Below are positions 8,169 through 16,234 of a DNA stretch of 64,000 nucleotides, piece by piece; the stretch's first letter is position 1; every line of letters starts with the position of its first letter. The translations under genes and the position numbers were made by a program. The stretch lies in assembly GCA_964446485.1 (NCBI GenBank), contig CAYUOU010000004.1:19759-83758 (forward strand). Reading direction: 5' to 3'. Origin of the DNA: JBDRRP01 sp964446485. GTDB taxonomy: Bacteria; Desulfobacterota; Desulfobacteria; Desulfobacterales; JBDRRP01. A model generated the notes under the pieces. It was given only the letters and a program-made list of their open reading frames with translations, ran no database searches and was not told the DNA's origin.

Positions 8169-9158
8169 ATGGCCAAAAGAATTTTTTTTGAGAAACCGGC
8201 ACCCATCCCCGAGTCGCGGTTCGCTGCCATCGACATCGGCTCCAACGCGGTTCGACTCCTGCTCGCCAGTGTTTTCGAATACGGTGAAAAGCCCACCTTC
8301 AAGAAAATGTCTCTGACCCGTATTCCACTTCGTCTCGGTGGTGATGCATTCAAGCTGCATCGCATCTCCGATCGAAAGGCAGAGGAACTGGTGGGGGTCA
8401 TGGCGGGGTTTCGACGTCTCATCGACGCTTTCAGACCGGTGGCGTTCATGGCCTGCGCCACATCCGCCATGCGCGGTGCTGAAAACGGGCCGGAAATTCG
8501 CCAGCGCATCCTGGAAGACACCGGTATCGACGTCAACATCATCGACGGCAGAATAGAAGCCCGCATTCTCTTTGAAAACCGAAGCGCCGAGCAATTCGGC
8601 GGGCATGCCGCCTACCTCTACGTGGACGTTGGCGGCGGCAGCACGGAACTGTCGCTCTTTTCGCGGGGCAAAAACCTGGACGCGGCATCCTTTGACATCG
8701 GCACCATTCGACTCATGCAGGGCCAGGTCACCAGCGAGCACTGGAATGCCATGAAAAAGTGGCTGAAATCGTCAATCAAGTCCGTGCCTGCGGCTGCCGC
8801 CATCGGCAGCGGCGGCAACATCAACAAGATTTTCCGGATGGCCAGCCTCAAAAACGGCACCCCGATCAGTCCCCAAAAGATCGGTAAAGTCCAGCGCTAT
8901 CTCAAAAACTACCTCTACGCCGAGCGGGTCACCGTGTTGAACCTCCGCCCCGACCGTGCAGACGTGATCATTCCGGCCAGCGTCATTTATCTGCGGGTGC
9001 TCAAATGGTCCGGTATCAACGCCCTTTATGTGCCGGTTGTGGGTCTCGCCGATGGCATCGTGAGGATGCTCTATGACTGGCACGGAAAAAAAGGCGATGG
9101 CCGAAATGACCTGCCGGATACACCTGCGCAGGTACCCTTGGAAGGTATTGGCATATGA
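8169..9158 (+). CDS. ppx: Ppx/GppA phosphatase family protein (exopolyphosphatase-like)
   Basis: A 329-residue member of the ASKHA-fold Ppx/GppA family, whose enzymes cleave inorganic polyphosphate or the 5' phosphate of pppGpp. The first phosphate motif is AAIDIGSNAVRLLL (about 18-31). ACATSAMRGAENG and VDVGGGSTELSL are the other two, so the active site appears intact. It is the short form, with only the two ASKHA domains and no C-terminal helical domain. It overlaps the CHAD gene by ATGA, which favours a polyphosphate role because CHAD proteins are reported on polyphosphate granules. Substrate choice cannot be read from sequence. Confidence 0.85.
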   Translation: MAKRIFFEKPAPIPESRFAAIDIGSNAVRLLLASVFEYGEKPTFKKMSLTRIPLRLGGDAFKLHRISDRKAEELVGVMAGFRRLIDAFRPVAFMACATSAMRGAENGPEIRQRILEDTGIDVNIIDGRIEARILFENRSAEQFGGHAAYLYVDVGGGSTELSLFSRGKNLDAASFDIGTIRLMQGQVTSEHWNAMKKWLKSSIKSVPAAAAIGSGGNINKIFRMASLKNGTPISPQKIGKVQRYLKNYLYAERVTVLNLRPDRADVIIPASVIYLRVLKWSGINALYVPVVGLADGIVRMLYDWHGKKGDGRNDLPDTPAQVPLEGIGI

Positions 9159-10699
9159 AAGCACGCCATTTTCAACTGTCCTCAGCCCGGCAGTTCGTAC
9201 CGCTGCAAAGAAAATTGGCCAAACAATTTGCCGGTGTCGCTGACGACACGTTGCCCACCGCCGACATCTCCCTGTACGACACCTTCGACGGGCGGCTTTA
9301 CCAAAAGGGGCAGGCCCTGGTGCTGGACGGCGGCACACTGGGCGTCATTGACTTGAAAACAGGGCAGTCGCTTGCCGCCATGACGATATCGGACACCGCA
9401 CCGCCGCGATTTTGGTGGGATTATCCCATGGGGCCGGTTCGCGAGCTACTCTCCGATAATGCGGGCATCCGCGCCGTATTGCCGCTGCTTTTCGCAAAGA
9501 AATCCACGACGGTATTGGCCCTTCTCAACAGTGACGAAAAGACGGTCTGCAGGCTTCGCCTGGAGGCTCTGACTGTTGACAGCGCCGACCCACTTTTCAG
9601 TGTTTCTGTAAATCCGGTGCGCGGCTACAGGGAAGCAGCGGCGGCGGCCGCGGCCGTGGCGAAAGGTGAATCGGCGACACCACTGCCCCATCACCCGATT
9701 GTCGCCGCCCTCGAAAGCATGTCTCCAGCCCCTGATCGCTACCAGGCCAAACCCCTGTTGCCGCTGACGCCGGACATGTCTGCAGATACCGCTGTCCGGA
9801 TGATTCTGAGGCATCTGGCCGGTGTCATGCGTCAGAACGAAAAAGGCATTGAAGCAGACCTCGACACCGAATTTCTCCACGATTTTAGGGTGGCGGTGAG
9901 ACGATCGCGGTCACTGCTGACACTGGCAAAGGGCGTGGTGCCCTCCGAGGTGAGTGCGATTCTCAAATCGGATCTGCGTGCCGCCGGCCAGGCCACCAAC
10001 GCGCAAAGGGACATGGACGTCTACCTGCTGGACCAGGACGTCTATGAAAGCCTGCTCCCCCCACGGCTCAAAGCGTCCATCGAGCCGCTGTTTGCCACCC
10101 TTCGACGTCGTCGATCCGTGGCATTGAAAAAGACCCGGCAGTATCTCGATTCAACCGCCTACCGGCAGGCCCTCGACCATATCGACCATTATACCAAACA
10201 GGACACCGTCGATCCCACCGAGGCACCATCGGCTGCAATACCCGTGGTGGCACTGGCCAGAAACGCCATCACGGCACGATATGGGAAAATCGTTAAATCC
10301 GGACGGCGCATTGAAGATGACACGCCCGATGCGAAAATTCACCGATTGCGCATCGAGTGCAAGAAGTTGCGATACGCCCTGGAGTTTTTCAGCCCGCTGT
10401 TCCCGCCGTCTGAAATGGCGATCCTCATCAAACAGTTGAAAATACTTCAAGACCATCTGGGCCGGTTCAACGATCTTGCCGTGCAGCAGGAGTTCCTCGG
10501 CAACTACCTGGACCGGTTGAAGCCGACAACAGGCACTGCCATCGGCACCGCGGCGGCTACCGGGGCACTCATCGGCATCCTGCATCGGGAACAGCGTGCG
10601 CTCCGGAAGGGGTTTTCCAGCGCTTTCGAAGCCTTCGATTCAGCAGACAATGCGTCCCGCTATGAGCGGTTGGAAGGGAAAGAGGAGTCGTCACTGTGA
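9155..10699 (+). CDS. CHAD-domain protein, possible polyphosphate binder
   Basis: The 514-residue protein ends in a CHAD domain (about residues 210-505), a helical bundle with conserved histidines and basic residues that binds polyphosphate. Signature segments are LHDFRVAVRRSRSLL and KIHRLRIECKKLRYALEFF. The N-terminal half (1-160) looks like a strongly diverged CYTH-type tunnel domain, with DISLYDTFDGRLYQ and ALVLDGG, but the usual ExExK motif is not evident. An alanine-rich linker follows. Four-base overlaps on both sides (ATGA, GTGA) tie it to ppx and to the ParA-like gene. Confidence 0.82.
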   Translation: MKARHFQLSSARQFVPLQRKLAKQFAGVADDTLPTADISLYDTFDGRLYQKGQALVLDGGTLGVIDLKTGQSLAAMTISDTAPPRFWWDYPMGPVRELLSDNAGIRAVLPLLFAKKSTTVLALLNSDEKTVCRLRLEALTVDSADPLFSVSVNPVRGYREAAAAAAAVAKGESATPLPHHPIVAALESMSPAPDRYQAKPLLPLTPDMSADTAVRMILRHLAGVMRQNEKGIEADLDTEFLHDFRVAVRRSRSLLTLAKGVVPSEVSAILKSDLRAAGQATNAQRDMDVYLLDQDVYESLLPPRLKASIEPLFATLRRRRSVALKKTRQYLDSTAYRQALDHIDHYTKQDTVDPTEAPSAAIPVVALARNAITARYGKIVKSGRRIEDDTPDAKIHRLRIECKKLRYALEFFSPLFPPSEMAILIKQLKILQDHLGRFNDLAVQQEFLGNYLDRLKPTTGTAIGTAAATGALIGILHREQRALRKGFSSAFEAFDSADNASRYERLEGKEESSL

Positions 10700-11451
10700 A
10701 GATTCTGGCATTTTACAATATGAAAGGCGGCGTCGGGAAAACGGCCTCATGCGTGAATCTGGCTTATTTGGCAGCCGCAGAGGGACATCCGACGTTGATT
10801 TGCGATCTCGACCCCCAAGGGGCCGCGTCTTTTTACTATCGGATCAAACCATCCGAAGCCCATGACGACCGAAAGCTGCTCAAAGGGGGTAAAAAAGCGG
10901 CCCGGGAAATCCGGGGGACCGACTTTCCCAACCTGGACCTTTTACCCGCCGATCTCTCCTACCGCAATCTGGATATTGTATTGGATGGGAAAAAGCGATC
11001 CAGAAAGCGGCTTCAGGAAATGCTCGACGGTTTTTCCGCTTCGTATCGATACATCTTTTTGGACTGTCCGCCGAACCTGACGCTGGTGAGCGAAAACATC
11101 TTCGTCGCCGCCCACTACATCTGGGTGCCGCTCATTCCAACGGTGCTGTCGGTGATATCCCTGAAAAAGCTCATCGTGTTCTTCAAGGACGAAAAATACG
11201 ACACCCAAAAACTCCATCCCTTTTTCTCCATGGTCGAGAGGCGCAAGCTCATACACCGGCATACCGTGGAAGACGCCGGCGGCAAGCGCAAACGGGTCAT
11301 GCGGACCGCGATCCCCTACCTGTCAGAAGTGGAAAAAATGGGCGTCTACCGGGCGCCGTTGACCCAGCGCTACCCCAATGCGCAAGCGTCCAACGCCTAC
11401 CGAACGCTCTGGGAAGAGATGAAAGGTATTATGGGTGTCGACAAGCATTGA
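10696..11451 (+). CDS. ParA/MinD-family ATPase, orphan
   Basis: A 251-residue ATPase of the ParA family, whose members form gradients on the nucleoid or membrane to position cargo. The deviant Walker A reads NMKGGVGKTASCVNLA, the A' motif LICDLDPQGAASFYY and Walker B YIFLDCPPNLTLVSENI. It starts with GTG inside the CHAD stop codon (GTGA). There is no ParB gene or centromere-like repeat next to it, unlike a chromosome or plasmid partition locus. Its coupling to CHAD and ppx suggests that its cargo could be polyphosphate granules or another body carrying the CHAD protein; this is inference. Confidence 0.85.
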   Translation: MKILAFYNMKGGVGKTASCVNLAYLAAAEGHPTLICDLDPQGAASFYYRIKPSEAHDDRKLLKGGKKAAREIRGTDFPNLDLLPADLSYRNLDIVLDGKKRSRKRLQEMLDGFSASYRYIFLDCPPNLTLVSENIFVAAHYIWVPLIPTVLSVISLKKLIVFFKDEKYDTQKLHPFFSMVERRKLIHRHTVEDAGGKRKRVMRTAIPYLSEVEKMGVYRAPLTQRYPNAQASNAYRTLWEEMKGIMGVDKH

Positions 11452-11500
11452 CAGCCCCTTCCGTTATCTTTTATCCAAGACCTTTCTCTCCAGAACCCAA

Positions 11501-11663
11501 GCTTGACAATCCCGTAAAAAGTCATCAAATGTCATCCCGAGCGTAGCGAGGGATCTGTGTTTTAATCATAATATCTATAGATAACGGCATTTTGAGATTC
11601 CTCGTCGCAAGCTCCTCGGAATGACAATTTGGAAAATTTAGACTTTTTACGGGGCTATCAAGC
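11501..11663. repeat. Palindromic MITE-like element, nested inverted repeats
   Basis: Outer arms of 23 bases (11501-11523 and 11641-11663) match in inverted orientation at about 20 positions and share CCCGTAAAAAGTC. Inside them a second pair of arms begins GTCATCCCGAGCGTAGCGAG (11531) and ends CTCCTCGGAATGAC (11625). A similar inner pair occurs at 60776-60866. The element has no coding capacity. Confidence 0.75.
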
Positions 11664-11816
11664 TTGACGGTTCCGTAAAAAGTCCGATATCTGCGTTACG
11701 CGTCATCCTTCGTCATTGCGGCGTACTGTAAGTAGGCCTCATTTCTCAGGATTCGCAAGCCGTATCTCGAACATTTTACGAAATCGTCCTTTTTGCTGCT
11801 TTTTACCGTTTCATCA
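11664..11816. repeat. Dispersed repeat, partly copied at the right window edge
   Basis: The first 50 bases (11664-11713) are identical to 63951-64000, where the window ends, so the true repeat is probably longer. The base before each copy differs, which marks a sharp left boundary at TTGACGG. The stretch to about 11816 ends TTTTTACCGTTTCATC, a loose inverted copy of its start. It abuts the palindromic element at 11501-11663 without a gap. No open frame is supported. Confidence 0.75.
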
Positions 11817-11866
11817 TTAGGTAAGCTTAGTCATTCAGTGTTCTTCAGCCGGCGCGATGGCTGTTT

Positions 11867-11950
11867 TGTAGGGGAGAGGTTTACCCTCTCCCGAGCGGGC
11901 CGCGGGCCGTGATTGAAAACCACGGGCGGGGATAAACCCCGCACCCTACA
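11867..11950. repeat. GC-rich palindromic repeat
   Basis: Ends TGTAGGG and CCCTACA are inverted, with GGTTTA and TAAACC placed symmetrically inside and GC-rich arms between. The rest of the gene-free stretch 11452-12134 shows no promoter, RNA gene or coding frame that I can support. Confidence 0.55.
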
Positions 11951-12134
11951 GTATCTCATGGTTCAGGTCGTTCAGCGGGGCTCCCACGATCGGCGTTCCG
12001 GTGCAATGACGACTATCATCTTTCCGAACAGCGCATGACCAGAAATCGATCTATTCGGTTCTCTGCGAAGCGCCCGCGATGACACCAAACGCGCAGCCCG
12101 TGCGGAGGGCATCGCCGCACGAGGGCAGGGGAGG

Positions 12135-12632
12135 CTACCGTGCGGCAAGATCCAGGACAAATTTTTGCTCGGTCACCGTGGTTCCCCACTGATCACCGGG
12201 ATGTTCTTCGGCCAGGACGAAACCGTATTTTTCATACAGGTGACGGGCCGGGACGAGGCCCTCGAAGGTCCACAGGTAGACCGACGGGTGCCCGACCCGG
12301 CGGCAGAAATCCAGGGCGCTTGTCATCAGGCGATTGCCGACGCCCTGATGCCGGAGGGTATCCGAAACGATAAACCAGCGCAGGTGGGCGCCCTCGTCTG
12401 CAGCGCGGGCGCCGTCGATGGCAATCCCGCCTTCCACGGTATCATGGCTGACAACGACCCAAAAGCCGTCTGTCGCAGCATTGAAGCGCTGGAGGAACGC
12501 CGACATGTCGGTGGCGACCTTGGCTTCGAAGAACATGCCGAAGTTCCAGTAGCGGCTATAATAGCTGGCGTGAAGCTCGGCCATGCGGCCGATGGCGCCG
12601 GGGGTGTAGCCGGTAGTCAGCTTGAAAGACAT
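12135..12632 (-). CDS. GNAT-family N-acetyltransferase
   Basis: A 165-residue Gcn5-related acetyltransferase that would move an acetyl group from acetyl-CoA to an amine. The acetyl-CoA pyrophosphate loop appears as RHQGVGNRLM, after the strand AHLRWFIVSD. The C-terminal part LYEKYGFVLAEE is the usual GNAT ending. The start at 12632 (MSFKLTTGYTPG) is preferred over 12761 because GGAG lies five bases upstream and the longer version is low-complexity. It is divergent from the multihaem cytochrome gene. The acceptor substrate is unknown. Confidence 0.85.
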   Translation of the reverse strand: MSFKLTTGYTPGAIGRMAELHASYYSRYWNFGMFFEAKVATDMSAFLQRFNAATDGFWVVVSHDTVEGGIAIDGARAADEGAHLRWFIVSDTLRHQGVGNRLMTSALDFCRRVGHPSVYLWTFEGLVPARHLYEKYGFVLAEEHPGDQWGTTVTEQKFVLDLAAR

Positions 12633-12742
12633 AGGATCTCCAATGTGCATGACAATAACGGCACTGTATGCGGGGGCGCCGGCAGGGTCAAGAGCCTTGC
12701 CGATGCCGGCCTCACACCCAGCTACCTGAGAGGAACAAAACG

Positions 12743-14890
12743 ATGAAGCGACCGGCGGCACTACTCCTCATAATGTTGATCGCCTGGTGCATGGGCGCCG
12801 TCTCGGCCCAGGCAAAGGATGAATACGCCCGCCAGACAGGCAAGGGATGTATTTTTTGCCACCAGGAAAGCAACGGGGGCGGGCTGAATACCGCCGGATT
12901 CGCTTATATCCGCAACGGCTATCACTACCCCATCCCGGCGGCGGTGCTGGAAAAAGCAGAAACGCTTCAGACACCCTTTCATAAAACCGTTCGGTTCTTT
13001 CTGGGATACCTTCACCTGGTGGCGGCGGTAATTTTTTTCGGAGCGATCTTTTACATCCACATTTTCATCAAGCCGACGAAGCTCACCACCGGCATCCCCA
13101 AACCGGAGCGGCTGCTCGGACTCACCTGCATGGGGGTGCTGACCGCAACGGGTGTCTATCTGACCTGGGCGCGCATGGACCGTTGGGCGCAATTTTTCGA
13201 CAACAGTTTTGGCCTGATGCTGTTTGTGAAGATCCTCTTGTTCGCACTCATGGTGGCCATCGGCCTGACCGCCGTATTTTTCGTGCATCGTCGGATGGCC
13301 GCCCACCAGCAGGCGCCCGCCACAGACAAGACACCGGACGGGTCGACCTTCGTTTACGAGGGGAAGGTGTACGATGTCAGCGGCAGCACCAAGTGGAAGG
13401 ACGGAAAACACTTCGGCCGCCACCACTGCGGCACCGACCTCACCGCCGAGCTGGATGCCGCGCCGCATGGTAGAGAAGTGCTGGATCGGGTGCCTTGCCT
13501 GGGTGCAGTGGATCATCAGGCGGCGTCGACACAGCTGCCGCCGGCCCGGAAGGTATTTGTGGTCATGGCCTACGCCAACCTGGTGATCATCTTTCTCATT
13601 TTGGCCTGTATCAGTGTGTGGCGCTGGGATTTTCCCATCCGCCTCATCCCCGAATCCCGCGCGGATGTCATCGCCGGAAACACCTGCGTGGAGTGTCACC
13701 GGGTCAAAACGCCCGGTATCGTGGCAGACTGGAAGGCCGGTGTGCACTCCCGGCTTAATGTGGACTGCTATAAATGCCACCGGGCCAATAACGATGCGGC
13801 CGTTTTGAAAAGTCACCTCCAATACGACGTCCATCCCATCTCGCCGGTGGTGAGCCCCATCAACTGCGGCGGCTGCCACCCGGCGCAGGCGGCCGAATAC
13901 GCCCGCAGCAAGCACGCCAACACCCATGAGATCATGTGGCAGGTGGACATTTGGCTGAATCAGGGACTCAACAACGCCGTCGAACGCGCCGTCGGCTGCT
14001 TTGACTGCCACGGGAGCATCGTGCAGTTGGAAGCAGGGCGCCCGGTGTCGGGCACCTGGCCCAATGTGGGCGTGGGGCGAATCAACCCCGACGGCAGTTT
14101 GGGCAGCTGCAGCGCCTGCCATACCCGGCACAAGTTCTCCAAGAGCGAGGCTCGAAAACCTGAGGCCTGCGATCAGTGTCACTTGGGCCCCGACCACCCT
14201 CAGATCGAGATTTACAATGAATCCAAGCACGGCACCCTCTATCATGCCGAAGGCACCACCTGGGAATGGGACCCCGTCAATCGGCCCTGGACCGCTGCCA
14301 CGGATTTCAGGGCGCCGACCTGCGCGGCATGTCACATGTCCGCCGCCGCCGACATGCCCGCTTCCCATGACGTGACCCAGCGCCTGAGCTGGGAGGCCCA
14401 GGCGCCGTTGACGGTGCGACCCGAGGATTTCAAACCGTTTCCGTCACCCACCCGCTGGCAGGATGAGCGAAAAGCCATGGAGAAAGTGTGCCTTCAGTGC
14501 CACGGCACAACCTGGACCACGGAGCATTTTGACAACTACGACCGGGTCATCCACCTCTACAACGACACGTATTACCAACCCGTTCGTGCCATCATGGATG
14601 ATCTGTATACCATGGGGCTCCTGAACGGTGATGTTTACTTCGACGAGCCCCTGGAGTGGGAATTTTATGAGTTCTGGCACCACGAGGGACGCAGGGCCCG
14701 CATGGGCGCGGCGATGATGGCTCCGGATTATGCCTGGTGGCACGGTTTCTACGAATTGAAGCATCGATCCGTCACTATTGCAGCGATGGTGGAATCTCTC
14801 GTGGGGCATGGGCCGTCCAAACGATATCCAACGCTGCCGGGCAACGACGCCTTGGAAGCATTCCGTCCTTCACTTCCCAAGCGGCCGTGA
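12743..14890 (+). CDS. Fusion cytochrome: CopD-like membrane part, b5-like domain and octahaem HAO-like domain
   Basis: The 715-residue protein has a signal peptide (1-22) and nine CxxCH haem-attachment motifs, starting at residues 36, 315, 342, 375, 419, 456, 476, 527 and 583. The first stands alone near the N-terminus. Membrane helices (about 85-109, 124-142, 156-180) follow, then a cytochrome-b5-like segment (200-250: VYEGKVYDVSGSTKWKDG and HHCGTDLTAELDAAPHG), a fourth helix (271-292) and a block of eight haems. That block carries HAO-family signatures such as LGPDHPQIEIYNESKHG and HHEGRRARMGAAMM. It may pass electrons between quinones and a periplasmic nitrogen or other substrate. GAGAGG precedes the start at 12743. 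The fusion order is unusual. Confidence 0.8.
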   Translation: MKRPAALLLIMLIAWCMGAVSAQAKDEYARQTGKGCIFCHQESNGGGLNTAGFAYIRNGYHYPIPAAVLEKAETLQTPFHKTVRFFLGYLHLVAAVIFFGAIFYIHIFIKPTKLTTGIPKPERLLGLTCMGVLTATGVYLTWARMDRWAQFFDNSFGLMLFVKILLFALMVAIGLTAVFFVHRRMAAHQQAPATDKTPDGSTFVYEGKVYDVSGSTKWKDGKHFGRHHCGTDLTAELDAAPHGREVLDRVPCLGAVDHQAASTQLPPARKVFVVMAYANLVIIFLILACISVWRWDFPIRLIPESRADVIAGNTCVECHRVKTPGIVADWKAGVHSRLNVDCYKCHRANNDAAVLKSHLQYDVHPISPVVSPINCGGCHPAQAAEYARSKHANTHEIMWQVDIWLNQGLNNAVERAVGCFDCHGSIVQLEAGRPVSGTWPNVGVGRINPDGSLGSCSACHTRHKFSKSEARKPEACDQCHLGPDHPQIEIYNESKHGTLYHAEGTTWEWDPVNRPWTAATDFRAPTCAACHMSAAADMPASHDVTQRLSWEAQAPLTVRPEDFKPFPSPTRWQDERKAMEKVCLQCHGTTWTTEHFDNYDRVIHLYNDTYYQPVRAIMDDLYTMGLLNGDVYFDEPLEWEFYEFWHHEGRRARMGAAMMAPDYAWWHGFYELKHRSVTIAAMVESLVGHGPSKRYPTLPGNDALEAFRPSLPKRP

Positions 14891-14894
14891 CGGG

Positions 14895-14914
14895 TGCCCG
14901 ATTTCGTTCGGGCA
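14895..14914 (+). terminator. Weak terminator-like hairpin after the cytochrome gene
   Basis: TGCCCGA and TCGGGCA form a seven-base stem around a six-base loop, followed by TTTCGTTC. It starts four bases after the cytochrome stop codon. The stem is short and the T run is interrupted. Confidence 0.4.
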
Positions 14915-15003
14915 TTTCGTTCGGCACTATGCTATCAAATCGATATTTTTGGGCGCCGGTGGTCGCCCGCCAACCATCAACAAATGAAAGGACACGGCGA
15001 TAC

Positions 15004-15396
15004 ATGAAGATCATTGTAGGTTTCGACAGGAGCAACACAGCGAAGGCCGCCCTGGATGTGGCTATCAAACACGCCCATGCCGTGGGCGGTGAATTGATGG
15101 TGGTGTGTTCCATGGTGGAGGGGAAAGATGACAACCTTCATGACATCGACGCCGCCGAGGCGGATTTGGCGGCGGCCAAGACCCTCGCCGAATCGTTGAA
15201 GATACCGTGCACGACCCATCTTCTCATTCGCGGCATGCCGCCGGGTGAAGACCTGGTGCATTTCGCCGCTGAACAGCACGCCGAACTGATCGTGGTGGGA
15301 ATCCGGCGCCGCTCCAAAGTGGGCAAGCTCCTCATGGGGTCGACGGCCCAGTACGTCATCCTCAAGGCGCCGTGCCCGGTATTGACGGTGAAATAA
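15004..15396 (+). CDS. Universal stress protein (UspA family)
   Basis: A 130-residue single-domain UspA protein. It starts MKIIVGFDRSNTAKAAL, the usual first strand and helix, and ends with the nucleotide-binding loop type GIRRRSKVGKLLMGSTAQYV followed by APCPVLTVK. The G-2x-G-9x-G(S/T) pattern suggests an ATP-binding member. AAAGGA lies about 13 bases before the ATG at 15004. It is the last forward gene before the ABC operon, and the shared hairpin at 15405-15431 follows. Role in stress survival is family knowledge only. Confidence 0.88.
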   Translation: MKIIVGFDRSNTAKAALDVAIKHAHAVGGELMVVCSMVEGKDDNLHDIDAAEADLAAAKTLAESLKIPCTTHLLIRGMPPGEDLVHFAAEQHAELIVVGIRRRSKVGKLLMGSTAQYVILKAPCPVLTVK

Positions 15397-15404
15397 AAAT
15401 GCAA

Positions 15405-15431
15405 CCGCTCAAAGGGGGCTCCTTTGAGCGG
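15405..15431. terminator. Bidirectional terminator between uspA and the ABC operon
   Basis: CCGCTCAAAGG pairs perfectly with CCTTTGAGCGG around a five-base loop. On the minus strand the stem is followed by TTGCATTTTTATTTC, a good T-rich tail for ending the ABC operon. The forward tail is weaker. Confidence 0.72.
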
Positions 15432-15439
15432 CTGCATTA

Positions 15440-16234
15440 TCATGCCATCAAGATGCGATCCGTGGCGAGTGCTTCTCCCTGGACGTCGTAAAAACGGGCC
15501 AGCAGATCGTTGACGGTGAGTCTTTCCTTGTCGCGTCCGCCGACGTCATAAATCACCCGCCCCTGATGGAGCATTACCAAGCGGTTGCCCAGCGCCAGTG
15601 CCTGTTTCATGTTGTGGGTCACCATGAGGGTGGTGAGGTTGTTTTCTTCAACGATGGTGCGGGTGATCCCCAAAATCTGGCGTGCGGTTTTCGGGTCCAA
15701 GGCCGCGGTGTGCTCATCCAGCAGGAGCAATTCAGGGCGGACCAGAGTGGCCATGAGCATGGTCAGCGCTTGGCGCTGGCCGCCGGACAACAGCCCCACC
15801 CGATCCTCCAATCGATCTTCCAACCCAAGCCCGATGGTACGCAATTTCTCCTTGAAGCGTGGCCGGTAGGATCGTTTCACCCCCCAGCCCAGTCCGCGGC
15901 GCTGGCCGCGTTTGGCGGCCAGACTGAGATTCTGTGCGATGCTGCCGTTGGTGCAGGTACCCAGGAGCGGATTCTGAAACACCCTTCCGATAAATCGTGC
16001 GCGGCGGTGCTCAGGCCAGTTCGTGATGTCTGTGCCGTCCATGATCAGTCGCCCGGCGTCGATGGCGTGAGTACCGGCCAGGCAGTTGAGCAGGCTGGAT
16101 TTGCCGGCACCGTTGGAGCCGATGACTGTGATGAATTCGCCCGTGCCGATGGTAAGGTCGATCCCGTCGATGGCCAACACTTCGTTGACGCTGCCTTGAT
16201 GGAAACGTTTGACCATGCCCTCGATGGCGATCAT
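15440..16234 (-). CDS. ABC transporter ATP-binding protein (TrpZ-like)
   Basis: The 264-residue ATPase would power the importer made with the two genes upstream. Walker A is GSNGAGKSSL, the signature LSGGQRQALTM and Walker B LLLLDEHTAALD, followed by the switch His in MVTHNMKQAL. The start at 16234 overlaps the permease stop by ATGA and gives the normal MIAIEGMVKRFHQG opening; the longer frame to 16405 reads through the permease gene. It is the last gene of a five-gene operon. Family relatives move aromatic amino acids; the substrate here is not proven. Confidence 0.92.
   Translation of the reverse strand: MIAIEGMVKRFHQGSVNEVLAIDGIDLTIGTGEFITVIGSNGAGKSSLLNCLAGTHAIDAGRLIMDGTDITNWPEHRRARFIGRVFQNPLLGTCTNGSIAQNLSLAAKRGQRRGLGWGVKRSYRPRFKEKLRTIGLGLEDRLEDRVGLLSGGQRQALTMLMATLVRPELLLLDEHTAALDPKTARQILGITRTIVEENNLTTLMVTHNMKQALALGNRLVMLHQGRVIYDVGGRDKERLTVNDLLARFYDVQGEALATDRILMA

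Noticed and set aside
10696..11451. Reading the ParA-like gene together with the ParB-like gene at 50471 as a chromosome partition pair
   Set aside because: They are 39 kb apart, in unrelated operons, and the ParB-like protein lacks the normal CTP-binding box.
12668..12742. Upstream extension of the multihaem cytochrome by 25 residues
   Set aside because: The signal peptide and the GAGAGG ribosome site both place the start at 12743.
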